64,000 nt of DNA from Sinotaia quadrata (taxonomy: Eukaryota > Mollusca > Gastropoda > Architaenioglossa > Viviparidae), in NCBI GenBank assembly GCA_028829895.1, contig CM054181.1:70415259-70479258 (forward strand), given 5' to 3'. The notes beneath the pieces are model-generated. The model had not been told where the DNA came from. It did no database searches and saw only the letters and a list, made by a program, of their open reading frames with translations. Positions 38,064 to 48,650 of the stretch are shown here, in pieces; the stretch's first letter is position 1; each line of letters begins with the position of its first letter. Made by a program: the position numbers and the translations under genes.

Positions 38064-38178
38064 TTTGATACCATGATTGAACACAGCTAATTTTCACTTG
38101 AAATAATAAAATGTTTTTAGTCATCAAAAGTAATCGCTTAATCAGCTTGGCAAGGTGTACAGTCTAGTAAATACTCAT
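38064..38178 (+). repeat. About 100-bp direct repeat, copy 2
   Basis: This is the counterpart of 37,588-37,690, inserted within the stem-loop array. Confidence 0.9.
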
Positions 38179-38267
38179 TAGAAGTAGTCTTGGAAACAGA
38201 ATGTTAAATGCATGTAGCTGTTGCTTAGATATTATGGTGCTATATCTGATCTTACTATGGGATGTTG

Positions 38268-38372
38268 CAAAATAAATAAATGAAGCTTTTCCTTCTAAAT
38301 TATGTAAGAAACTTTTTTTTTTTTTTTTGGGGGGGGGGAATTTAGAAGGAAAAGCTTCATTTATTTATTTTG
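38268..38372. repeat. Perfect 34-bp inverted repeat with T16G10 in the loop
   Basis: The arm 38,268-38,301 (starting CAAAATAAATAAATGAAGCT) is the exact reverse complement of 38,339-38,372. The 37-base spacer holds ATGTAAGAAAC followed by T16 and G10. The arms contain GAAGCTTTTCC, resembling the surrounding array unit. Confidence 0.97.
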
Positions 38373-38985
38373 TCAGTGTATGAAAGCTTAAAAAACAAAA
38401 CAAAGGAAAAGCTTTCATCCATTATTGTGTCTATTTATGAAAGCTTAAAAAAAAAATCAGACGAAAAGCTTTCATCCATTATTGTGTCTATGTTTGAAAG
38501 CTTAATAAACAAAACAAAGGAAAAGTTTTTCATCCATTATTGTGCCTATGTATGAAAGCTTTTTAAAAAATGGAAACACTTTCATACCCTTATTTTGCAT
38601 ATGTATGACATTTAAGAAAAGACATCGAAATGAAATTGTTATGTTTATATATGAAACCTAAAAGATAAAATCAAAATGAAAGCTTCATATTTTTATTATG
38701 CCTATGTTTGAAAGCTAAAATAAAATCAAAAGGAAATGCTTGCATACCTTTACTATGCCAATATATGAAAGCTAAATAAAAGAAGTTTGTTTACCTTTAC
38801 TATGCCAGTTAATAAAAGCTAAAGAAAAATTCAGAAGGAAAAGCTCTCATACCCTTATGCCAAAAAGAAAAGCTAAAGGAAACACTTTCATTCCTTATGC
38901 CTATATAAGAAAGTGTTAATTAAAAAAAAAATGAAAGCTTTGGTACCATTAAACATATACAAGAAAGTTAAACAAGAATGAGAAA

Positions 38986-39840
38986 AACTTTCATTCAGAT
39001 TCATTGTGTGCCCTTTGACTAAAAGGCCACCTTTTATCCTTGCTCTTACCCTTGGGTCATCCATGCAAGAAGAAAATGGACAGGCAGTCAGGGGGAAGAA
39101 ATATCAGCCAGCCTTTGTCCTTTTTAGGACCAGGCAGACCAACAAGTGGATTACCATGAGTGAAAACAGGAACCCACGTTTCCCCTGCCTGTTGTCTTTC
39201 AAGTATCAACAGCACCCATGGTTCGAAGAGAGTGAGGGGGCCAACCAGCCCAGCTCATGCCACGTATGTTGTTCAAGCCAGAAGCACAAGAAAGAATGAG
39301 TCAGGTGTGAAGCAGTAAAATGCTCACATTTATTCTTCAACCATGGGTAGCTCTGTGGTCTCCCACAAGAAAAGTGCTGTAGACTCTTTGACTGAACTTT
39401 TCAATGGTCAACTATACCTTGCAAAGAGACTCAGATGTCCATGTGTACTTCCAAGCAGATGAACAAGACCTGCCTGAGAAGATTTCTTTGAACTACACAC
39501 ACACAAAAAAACCCTTACACCAGCCACCAAATATGAGAAGGCAAAGATGAGTCAGATGATCTAAACTGACACCTCTATCCAAGTCTTCATTCTCACCACT
39601 ACTACTGCCTCTGTGTCGATTCAAATAACACAGATCAAAATAAAAGTTAAAGGCACCTCAAGAAATGAAAGAGATATGAACTCAGCAGAAACAGTACCAC
39701 AACCTGGGCATGTGTACTCACCAGGTAAAGACTTGGTGTAGTAATAGCCTGGGCTCTGTCTGTACCTTAATATCAACCCTTGTACCAGGCTACAAAATTG
39801 GTGAAAACCAGAAATGGTTAACATCTCAAATTAGGATAAG
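38986..39840. other. GC-richer insertion splitting the stem-loop array
   Basis: About 850 bp without the array motif, bounded on both sides by array units. Composition is clearly less AT-rich. It carries a 97-codon frame. No inverted ends or target-site repeat found. Likely a transposon or retrocopy, identity unknown. Confidence 0.5.
39006..39299 (+). CDS. Hypothetical 97-codon frame inside the insertion
   Basis: It begins MCPLTKRPPFILALTLGSSM and includes PAFVLFRTRQTNKWITMSEN and a C-terminal CHVCCSSQKHKKE. Composition is mixed and protein-like, with no repeat structure, unlike most frames here. I do not recognise a domain. It ends in TGA right after a Lys-rich stretch. It may be a transposon-encoded fragment, an exon or a retrocopy. 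Confidence 0.25.
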   Translation: MCPLTKRPPFILALTLGSSMQEENGQAVRGKKYQPAFVLFRTRQTNKWITMSENRNPRFPCLLSFKYQQHPWFEESEGANQPSSCHVCCSSQKHKKE

Positions 39841-40290
39841 GAAAAGGAAGTGTTTTAATACCATTATGCATATATAAGAAATTAAAATTTGAAAAAGAAA
39901 GAGGAAATACTTTCATGCCTTTAATCTTATTAAAGAGAGCTAAGGAGGAGAATTGGCTTTCATATCTTGATGCATGTATGAAAAAGTTTCTTTTAAAAAA
40001 GGAAAATTTTTCATACCTTTATGTGTATGTAAGTAAGGTTAAACAAAATCTTTCATACCTTTATGTATCAGAAAGGTTAATAAAAGGAAAATCTTTATAC
40101 CTTTATGAAAGGTTAAAGAAGGAAAAGCTTTCATACCTTTATGCACATATAAGAAACTGAAAAAAGAAAGTGTAAAACTTATTATCTTTATGCCACTATA
40201 AGATTTTTTTTATATATAAAATGAAGAAATGCTTTCCTTCCTTGATGTCTATATAAAAACTAATCAAAAAAACAAACCAAGCTTTCATAT
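39841..40290. repeat. Continuation of the stem-loop minisatellite
   Basis: CTTTCATACCTTTATG and AAGGTTAA(A/T)(A/G)AAGGAAAA recur; units are shorter (30-60 bp) and more diverged than on the left side of the insertion. Confidence 0.8.
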
Positions 40291-40499
40291 CTTGTGTTGT
40301 GCTTGTTTGCATTTAACATTTAATTTTTTATTTCTTCCCTCCTCTTTCGTTCTCATTTTTGTTTGCTTTAGGATTATATTACCATGTTCTCATAAAAGTA
40401 ATACTAACAGTAAATCATGCAATACAAGTCCTAAAATAATTAAACTTTCCCACAAAATTCAAACTGTAAAAAATAGGGTAAAACAGACTATATGACAAC

Positions 40500-41222
40500 A
40501 ACTCTGAATAACTTTATGTGCAAATTCAGATTTTTCTCATGTACTAAATAATATTTGTGTAACTTCGGTTTAGACCATATCACAACAAATCTGAATTACT
40601 TTATGTGCAAATTCTCATGTACTAAATAATATTTGTGTAACTTCGGTTTAGACCATATCACAACAAATCTGAATTACTTTATGTGCAAATTCTCATGTAC
40701 TAAATAATATTTGTGTAATTTCGGTTTAGATCATATGAAAACAAATCTGAATTACTTTATGTGCAAATTCAGATTTTTCTCATGTACTAAATAATATTTG
40801 TGTAACTTCGGTTAGACCATATGACAACAAATCTGAATTACTTTATGTGCAAATTCTCATGTACTAAATAATATTTGTGTAATTTCGGTTTAGATCATAT
40901 GAAAACAAATCTGAATTACTTTATGTGCAAATTCAGATTTTTCTCATGTACTAAATATTATTTGTGTAACTTCTGTTTAGACCATATGACAACAAATCTG
41001 AATTACTTTATGTGCAAATTCTCGTGTACTAAATAATATTTGTGTAACTTAGGTTTAGATCATATGAAAACAAATCTGAATTACTTTATGTGCAAATTCA
41101 GATTTTTCTCATGTACTAAATATTATTTGTGTAACTTCTGTTTAGACCATATGACAACAAATCTGAATTACTTTATGTGCAAATTCTCATGTACTAAATA
41201 ATATTTGTGTAACTTAGGTTAC
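40500..41222. repeat. Minisatellite with long (about 89 bp) and short (about 77 bp) units, 9 copies
   Basis: All units carry AATCTGAATTACTTTATGTG, CAAATTC, TCATGTACTAAATAATATTT and GTGTAACTTCGGTTTAGA. Long units have an extra AGATTTTTC-containing 12-bp piece. The order is long, short, short, long, short, long, short, long, short. Confidence 0.95.
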
Positions 41223-41399
41223 AGTGAATTACAACAGTTCATTTGGTAAAGCAGACTGTGCACCCTGCTAAGTGAGAAAATAGATCTAAGTTGTAGTATG
41301 CTTGAAGCCTCACCATTTGTAGTTGGGGTTTACTTGTAAACAGCTAAACAAAATAATTTATTGAATATAAAGTTAATTTATGTAATTATAAAAGAACTG

Positions 41400-41555
41400 G
41401 TAAGTTTGTAAACAGTACATTTACATTTTAAAATGTTCTGTTTACATTTAAAATGTACAGTTCACAATTGGTAAGTTTGTGAACAGTGCATTTACATTTT
41501 AAAATGTACAATTCACAATTGGTAAGTTTGTGAAGAGTACATTTATGAAGTGTAA
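41400..41555. repeat. Short tandem array, about 60 bp x 3
   Basis: GGTAAGTTTGTGAACAGT followed by ACATTTACATTTTAAAATGT recurs. The first copy contains an inverted half (ACATTTTAAAATGT is palindromic). Confidence 0.8.
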
Positions 41556-41682
41556 CAGTGAAATGGCAGCAGTACAGCATCTACTGGTATTTTAAATTAC
41601 AGAAAAGCATTATGAACAAATTTCCAACAGTTTGATTTTGTGGATACTAAGAACATGTCAAACTATTTTTCTGTTGGTTTTT

Positions 41683-41880
41683 TTTGTGTTCTATAAACAT
41701 GCCCATATAATTCATGACAAGATATATTTGTTTGGTTTGATATTTCTCAGTGTTCTATAAACATGCCCATAATAATTCATGACAAGATGTATTTCTTTGA
41801 TATTTCTCAGTGTTCTATAAACATGCCTATATAATTCATGACAAGACCTATTTGTTCTCTTAGAATGTGATATTTCTCAA
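41683..41880. repeat. Short tandem array, about 70 bp x 3
   Basis: GTGTTCTATAAACATGCCCA followed by TAATTCATGACAAGA and a GATATTTCTCA link. Confidence 0.9.
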
Positions 41881-42049
41881 GCTATCTAATGGCATGATTT
41901 ATCTGTTCAGTATGGTATTCTTTAGTATTTCATGAATATACCCAACTATACATTCTTTTAGACTTTCTTACTATCTTTGTATTAAGACATTACTACTGTA
42001 TCAGCACATGTAATCCATAAACAACTGGAAACACTATCTGTCTATTTTT

Positions 42050-42165
42050 AGTGATACTGATACTTTTCATAATACTTCATGTACATCTGAAGACTTTATT
42101 TGTCATTTGATGCTTTTCATAATACTTCATGTATATCTGAAGACTTTATTTGTCATTTGATACTA
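42050..42165. repeat. Tandem duplication, about 54 bp x 2
   Basis: CTTTTCATAATACTTCATGT followed by TCTGAAGACTTTATTTGTCA occurs twice. Confidence 0.92.
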
Positions 42166-42224
42166 AGGAAGAAAATATAATCTGTTTCATTTGACTTTTT
42201 CTTACTGCTTCATGTACTTATGGA

Positions 42225-42385
42225 AACAATATCTATATATATTCTGGAAACATTTGCTATTTTCTATTTGTATACTCTCACCATCTAGAAACCAGTATCT
42301 ATTTATATATATTCTGGAAACAAGATCTACATCTTCATTTGCTACTTTCTATTTGTATACTCTCAGTGTCTAGAAACAAGTTCTA
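42225..42385. repeat. Tandem duplication, about 80 bp x 2
   Basis: TATATATTCTGGAAACA followed by TTTCTATTTGTATACTCTCA and TCTAGAAACNAG occurs twice. Confidence 0.85.
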
Positions 42386-42394
42386 CTGTTCTGT

Positions 42395-42612
42395 TTTCTG
42401 CTTTCTTTATATCTTGTGAACAAGTGTCTGGAGCAGTCTATCAGTTCTGCTTTCTTTATACCTTGAGAACAACTGTCAGGAGCTGTCCATCAATTCTGCT
42501 TTCTTTATACTTTGAGAACAACTGTCAGGGACTGTCCATCAGTTCTATTTTCTTTTTACCTTGTGAACAACTGTCGGGAGCTGTCTGTCAGTTCTGCTTT
42601 AGATTTCTTAAT
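42395..42612. repeat. Minisatellite, about 57-bp unit x 4
   Basis: TTCTGCTTTCTTTATACCTT followed by GAGAACAACTGTCAGGAGCT and GTCCATCA recurs with substitutions. The 65-codon frame at 42,424-42,621 is a repeat product. Confidence 0.9.
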
Positions 42613-42934
42613 GTTTTTTGAACTTCTATCAAGAGACAGAATTTTTCTGCTATATTTTAAACTTGGAGAACATTGACATATTCTAGATCTCTTTATCTGC
42701 TATTTCCTCAGCACATATATCCCATAAATATTTCTGAAGACAAGATCTCTCATGTTTGTTTTCAATGGTTCCTAATTAAACTCTATGTCAGGTATGTCAG
42801 GTATTGTGAAATATTTACTGACATTTATCAGTGGCTTTAATAATAATAAGTTGATTCTTTTCATTGATACTTCACCTATTATTCATCAAGTTAAAATAAA
42901 AGTCTGCTTAGTATCCAAAGGGTTTCACATCATT
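42613..42934. other. Unassigned AT-rich sequence
   Basis: Nothing recognised. Confidence 0.45.
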
Positions 42935-43100
42935 CGAAAAATAATTTAGAACGAAAAGCTAATGATTATATTTATGATTGGTTTTTTTCAAAGAGCTTAT
43001 TCATTTTAAAAATAATTTAGAACTAACAACTAATGATTATATTTATGATTGTTTTTTAAAAAGCCTTGTTCAATTGAAGAAATTTAGAACTAAAAGCTTA
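42935..43100. repeat. Short tandem array, about 70-75 bp x 2.5
   Basis: AATAATTTAGAACNAANA followed by CTAATGATTATATTTATGAT recurs; the last copy is partial. Confidence 0.85.
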
Positions 43101-44190
43101 TATAGTATTCCAGTGAAATCCCAATTGTTTTTGCATATTTAAGTCAGAAGCAAAAAAAATTATGCAAGTGAACACCTCATTAAGTATATAAACAGACACA
43201 TTTTGAGAACATATTAACAAATTTAAAATCAAAGAAGATTCAGAAATGAAGTCTGATTCACTGTAAAAGTAATAAGTATACATGTTTTTAAAATTGATTT
43301 TACTTAGGAATATTATTTGCATTTCTAAAGTAATTTCAAAAGGATTTATTTTTGGTGTCATTTAATACCAATGACTTTCTCTTTATTATTGTCCATAAAG
43401 TGTGCCATGTCACACAACAGAGGAAGATATTGGGAAATGCGAACAAATGGTAAAGAGAAGAAAGAGTTCTAAATTTTGTGACATCACACTATTTCCTTTT
43501 CTTTTTTTAAACACTATTTGGTTTGTGTCCAGCTAATCATCAATGATATTTTAATTTTATAAAATTATATTGAACATTGCATTTAAGCTTGACCTCCTTA
43601 ACAGCCATCACCACTACTCAAAACAGATCTGTGACTCATGCTCTTCTTCTATAAAATGCATTAAAGGAACTGCTTCATGTATTTTTGGAAGGCATTGAGA
43701 TTGATCTAAAACATCATTTTATTTTCCATGCAACTTTGTAAAGGACACACATGTTTGCACCATTGACTAAAAGCTAAATTTCTTCTTTGCATTCATGCTT
43801 TTTCATAAAAGAGTCCTTGCATCATGTAACAAATACATTGGCTCAAAAATGATTATTCATGTTGATTCAAAATTAATTGTATAAATTCTATATAATTCTT
43901 GACTAAGTAAAATTCTGCCTATTTTTAAATCTTCAGATTTATGCTATTACATTACTCTTAATTTGAAGTAGTAATTATCTTGCATTTTACTATCTATGGA
44001 CTCAGCTAGATTATCATATGAATGGACCTATTAAAACAATAAATTTACAGTTTTGCATATTGCTGCTATTTAAAGATTTTATTTAGAGTACAACATCTAA
44101 CAGCTCAATAATACCTTAAAATTAAGATAAACTATTTTTTTTTTTAATTTTTCTTGTGTGTGTGTCTCTCTCTCTCATGGTTGCAAAGAC
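43101..44190. other. Unassigned AT-rich sequence
   Basis: An 87-codon minus-strand frame (43,098-43,361) is AT-driven and without recognisable domain. A short (TG)/(TC) tract is at 44,156-44,176. Confidence 0.5.
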
Positions 44191-44193
44191 ACA

Positions 44194-44245
44194 TATAACA
44201 TACATAATCTTCAAGCACCTCTGCTTGAAGATTGTGTATGTTATA
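44194..44245. other. Tight hairpin, 24-bp arms, 4-base loop
   Basis: The arm 44,194-44,217 (TATAACATACATAATCTTCA then AGCA) pairs with 44,222-44,245 with a single mismatch. It lies at the tail end of the minus-oriented SINE-like copy. It could be the 3' structural tail of that element, a small inverted-repeat element or a precursor-like hairpin. Confidence 0.85.
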
Positions 44246-44254
44246 CTGCACACA

Positions 44255-44517
44255 TTGCATTCTGATGAAATCTGCTCTAGTGAATGAGCCGGCAACCCAG
44301 TATTTTTTTTTTTTTTTTACTGAATCTCTTCACCTATCCTAGGGTGATATATTTCAGTTGGGAGACAGAAAGGGGGAAGACCCTACCAGGGATATGTTGG
44401 GAGTTCCACCAGATGATCCTCAAGGTCATGGTGGGCTCACCCACAGATTGGAACCTAGCGGCAGCGAGAAGGAATACATACTGCCCCAGCACGAAAGGCC
44501 CCCTGAAGGGAGCAGTA
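44255..44517 (-). mobile_element. SINE-like dispersed repeat, copy 2 (minus orientation)
   Basis: The reverse complement aligns with 26,955-27,292 through CCAATCTGTGGGTGAGCCCA, GAGGATCATCTGGTGGAACT, CCCAACATATCCCTGGTAGG, TCTGTCTCCCAACTGAAAT, AGATTCAGTA and CAGATTTCATCAGAATGCA. The tRNA-like part seen in copy 1 is replaced here by an A-run (T18 on the plus strand at 44,302-44,319). Frames on both strands are by-products. The head end is followed within about 25 bp by an 82-bp array. Confidence 0.65.
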
Positions 44518-44542
44518 TGATATTCTATGATAGGATAGTATG

Positions 44543-45030
44543 CTAACATATTAATCAGCATCCCACTAACATTGTTTATTCCCACTACTAACTTTGTACT
44601 AAAAATACTAACTAGAATAGAATGTTAATGTATTAATCAGCATGCCACTAACATTGTTTACTCCCACTACTAACTTTGTACTAAAAATACTAACTAGAAT
44701 AGAATGTTAATGTATTAATCAGCATGCCACTAACATTGTTTACTCCCACTACTAACTTTGTACTAAAAATACTAACTAGAATAGAATGTTAATGTATTAA
44801 TCAGCATGCCACTAACATTGTTTATTCCCACTACTAACTTTGTACTAAAAATACTAACTAGAATAGAATGTTAATGTATTAATCAGCATGCCACTAACAT
44901 TGTTTACTCCCACTACTAACTTTGTACTAAAAATACTAACTAGAATAGAATGTTAATGTATTAATCAGCATGCCACTAACATTGTTTATTCCCACTACTA
45001 ACATTGTACTAAAAATACTAACTAGGAAAA
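44543..45030. repeat. Minisatellite, 82-bp unit x 6
   Basis: Units begin TTAATGTATTAATCAGCATG at 44,625, 44,707, 44,789, 44,871 and 44,953, plus a slightly diverged first copy. Copies are almost identical, differing mainly at TTTACTCCC/TTTATTCCC. Confidence 0.97.
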
Positions 45031-46470
45031 TAGGACATGCTGCCATTTAATTGTAAATATGGTGAGCAGATTTAAGCTCAAAGCAGTGATTCAATCTTGT
45101 GCAAAATGTATGCCATCATATGATGGTTGCATTTATGCATTTTCCCAGATGGATGATGCTGCACAATTTTTAGTAGTAAGCTTGACAAGCATGGAGTGCA
45201 CGTGGAGCATGGAGTGACTGAGGAGTGTGTGTAGTGCATATGGAACATGCAGTATATGTATATGTGGTAGTAAGTGTATAATTTGTGTGTGTGTGTCTCT
45301 GTGATGACAACTGTGTATATGTATGTGCTTGTATTTTGTATCATTAGTTTGTGTCTCTGTAGCAATATGTGTGTATGTGTTTGGTATCAGTAGTATGTGT
45401 ATATGTGCATGTGTGTACACATTTTATATCAGTAGTATTTATGTATATGTGGTAGTAAATAGTTCTTAGCATTCTGCCCTCTAGACCAAGACTAGCTTTG
45501 TGCCAGTAAAGTAGTTTCATTTACTGTGGGGAAAGGTTTGTTTGCATTTTCATGTTTTAATCTGTATAGTTGGTTTATTTCACTGAAAGTAATTTCATCT
45601 TGATATTTTCATGGTACCACTTTGCCATGGTGTCCAGAATTGTGTTCTCACTATCCTTATGGATACAGCTGTTGAAAAAGATGCAAATAAGAAATTATTT
45701 TTCATTTTGGTTTGTAATTATTAGATTATTTAAACAAGCATTTTTATTTGCATAATTATTTTTTCTCATTTGAAAAGAAATATTTGTTGTTTTTTTTTAA
45801 TTTGTAGCATATTTTTAAAATTAGTAAAAGAGTATTAGTAAAAGAGAAGACAATAAAATATTTTGTATAAAAATGTAAAGATGTGATTATTTTTTAATTA
45901 AGGGAAGAACATTTAACACTTTGGTATACCAATATTTGTTGGTATTTGAAAATATTTTCCTTAAGTAAATAAAGATGTATCTTTTACTGATGATGGCTGA
46001 AGATTGCTGGACTTGAGGAAATGGAATTGGTTGGTAAGAATTCATCCTTTCTTTATTTAATGCAAGTATGTGTGTTAAAATATAGTTTCAATTACCTCTT
46101 TAAAAAGTTATATAAACATTTTCTTAAATAAAAGTCTTTCTTACAGTTATACATTTTATTAAAAGAAATGTTTATAGTTATCAGTATTTATATACATGTA
46201 AATATGAGAGATTATCTTACCTTATTGATATCTACTGTAAAAGTAGTGTACATCTAGTGTAAAAGTACAGGGCAATTAGTCATTTCATGTGTTCTTTAAA
46301 AAATAGAAAGATGTTTAAAAATTCAGAAAAGTAATATTTGATTTCTTTACATATATTTAATTTTTTATTGTAAGGAGTGATTTCTGAGAGTCTGTACTTG
46401 GTGCTTATTTCAAGTAATTTTCCTTTTCATCTTGATAATTATACAGACAAGCAATCATGATGGCAGACTT
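45031..46470. other. Unassigned AT-rich sequence with a TG/TA-rich patch
   Basis: 45,210-45,445 is rich in GTGTATATGT and TAGTAGTA motifs (a decayed TG/TA microsatellite). Frames of 95 codons on the minus strand there are by-products. Nothing else recognised. Confidence 0.5.
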
Positions 46471-46472
46471 TT

Positions 46473-47867
46473 CACTTTTCATCAGAAATACATTTTAAAC
46501 ATTCTGAAAGCAAATTATAAGTCATACAGTCAAAATTTTTGTTCATCAGAGTCCATTTGCCTGGAATTTGCTTTCTTGCAAGTTGGATGTATGGTTATTG
46601 TCATTCATGACATTCTGTGTTATTGTTAAAACTAGATATTTTGTAAATTCACTTTTCTCATTTGTATATATACTTGGATGCATACATTCACCCATGCATA
46701 GACATACATACACACGTTAAATAACAAAGTCGTTTGCTGTAAATGAAAACACAGATATAAGAGGTAAGGTAGCTTGCAGTTCTTATCTGTTTGCTGATAA
46801 AACATTAATTAATTGAAAAGTAGCTAGAATTGAAGAGTAGCTAGACACAAATTTATTCATTAGTGTGTTACATAAAATGTGATTTAGATTTAGCACCATA
46901 ATTATGCAACTTGTGTTTGGTAAAAAAACAAAATAATGCATTTGGTTTACTATGATTTTGGTTTCATAGCTGTGACACTGCCTACCATCTAATTTGACCA
47001 TGCATTGGAGCCGGAGAGAAGTGATACTCAGACCCAGAATTACAAGAACCATCACATCATATAGGTTTATATCTAAACATTTTATATTCTGTTATATATC
47101 TGTATGTTTAAATTTTATATTGAAGTAAATATTTGATTAAAAATTAATTTCACAATAAATGGCACACTGAAATGGCAAAAAAATCCTTATTTGAATTATT
47201 TTTTCATTTTAACTATTTTTGTCTGAGTTGATCCTTTCTCCACTATTCACTCATCTAAAATTCTTCTAATCACTAATACAAAATGGAGTTATTTAATAAT
47301 ACAAAATATGTCAAAATTATAATGCTGTAATAGATTAAAATCAGATGAATGAAATGGAGTTTAATAATACTAAAAATGTGAAACCTATACTGCTTTAACC
47401 AGATTAAAATCAGAAATATGAAATTGAGTGATTTAATATTTGCAAAACATGTCAAACCTATAATGCTGTAACAAATAAACATTGTCATATTAGCTCCTGA
47501 TCCAAAAGATTAAGAAATATTACCAATTTACTGTTAAAGTGTCAATTTCTCATGAATAAATAATATTATTTTACTGAATGAATACATAGTCCATTTTTAC
47601 TTTAAAGAATTCAATTCCAAGAGCCTGAATGTGGGAAGAGGAGAGGAGGGAGATCAAATATTTGTCATGTGGCTTTATATAGGTATGTTCAATGTCACCC
47701 AGGACATTTGCAATTACATTCTTTGTATCCAGACTGTAGTTTAACCTTTTTGACCATAACAACATCCTTTATATCAAAAGTTTAGTTTAACTTTTAGACC
47801 ATCACAACATTCCTTGTATCATGATTGTACTTTAACTTTTAGATCATCACAGCAGCATTCCTTGTAT
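46473..47867 (+). repeat. Large tandem repeat block X, copy 1
   Basis: CACTTTTCATCAGAAATACA at 46,473 through CAGCATTCCTTGTAT at 47,867 matches 48,939-50,334 at an offset of 2466-2467 bp with very few differences. The last 150 bp already belong to the 45-bp array. Confidence 0.95.
47275..47475. repeat. Old 65-70-bp triplicate inside block X
   Basis: AAATGGAGTTATTTAATAAT, AAATGGAGTTTAATAATAC and AAATTGAGTGATTTAATATT each lead into a CAAAACATGTCAAAC-like stretch and AATGCTGTAAC. It is present again in copy 2 at about 49,745-49,940. Confidence 0.75.
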
Positions 47868-48650
47868 TATAACAACAGCTTGTATCCAGATTGTAGTTTA
47901 ACTTTAAGATCATAACAACAGCTGTACTTGTATCCAGATTGTAGTTTAACTTTAAGATCATAACAACAGTTTTCCTTGTATCCAGATTGTAGTTTAACTT
48001 TAAGATCATAACAACAGTTCCTTGTATCCAGAGTGTAGTTTAACTTTTAGATCATAAGTACATTCCTTGTATCTAGAGTGTAGTTTAATTTTTAGATCAT
48101 AAGAACATTCCTTGTATCTAGAGTGTAGTTTAATTTTTAGATCATAAGAACATTCCTTGTATCCAGAGTGTAGTTTAATTTTTAGATCATAAGTACATTC
48201 CTTGTATCCAGAGTGTAGTTTAATTTTTAGATCATAAGAACATTCCTTGTATCTAGAGTGTAGTTTAACTTTTAGATCATAAGTACATTCCTTGTATCTA
48301 GAGTGTAGTTTAATTTTTAGATCATAAGTACATTCCTTGTATCCAGAGTGTAGTTTAATTTTTAGATCATAAGTACATTCCTTGTATCCAGAGTGTAGTT
48401 TAATTTTTAGATCATAAGAACATTCCTTGTATCTAGAGTGTAGTTTAACTTTTAGATCATAAGTACATTCCTTGTATCTAGAGTGTAGTTTAATTTTTAG
48501 ATCATAAGAACATTCCTTGTATCTAGAGTGTAGTTTAATTTTTAGATCATAAGAACATTCCTTGTATCCAGCGTGTAGTTTAACTTTCAGATCATCACAA
48601 CAGCATTCTTTCTTTCATTCACTGAAAGAGTGTAGTTTAACTTTCAGACT
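47715..48650. repeat. Minisatellite, 45-bp unit, about 20 copies
   Basis: The unit CATTCCTTGTATCTAGAGTG followed by TAGTTTAATTTTTAGATCAT and AAGAA or AAGTA is very regular between 48,015 and 48,580 and diverged at both ends, as expected for an actively expanding centre. Confidence 0.97.

Larger units (their letters stand above)
37735..38985. repeat. Minisatellite, about 55-60-bp unit, each with a stem-loop
   Basis: Units contain ATGAAAGCT, an A-rich spacer and AGCTTTCAT, then TATTATGCCTATGT-like sequence. The two nine-mers are perfect reverse complements (example 37,873-37,881 with 37,897-37,905), so most units can fold. The array is interrupted by the direct repeat at 38,064 and the inverted repeat at 38,268. 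Confidence 0.88.

Noticed and set aside
44194..44530. Helitron end (hairpin near an element terminus)
   Set aside because: No CTRR after the hairpin and no TC start at the other end; a SINE-like or LINE-derived tail explains it better.
44284..44585. Frames of 62-83 codons on both strands
   Set aside because: They fall within the SINE-like element and its flank, in conflicting phases; not preserved in the other copy.
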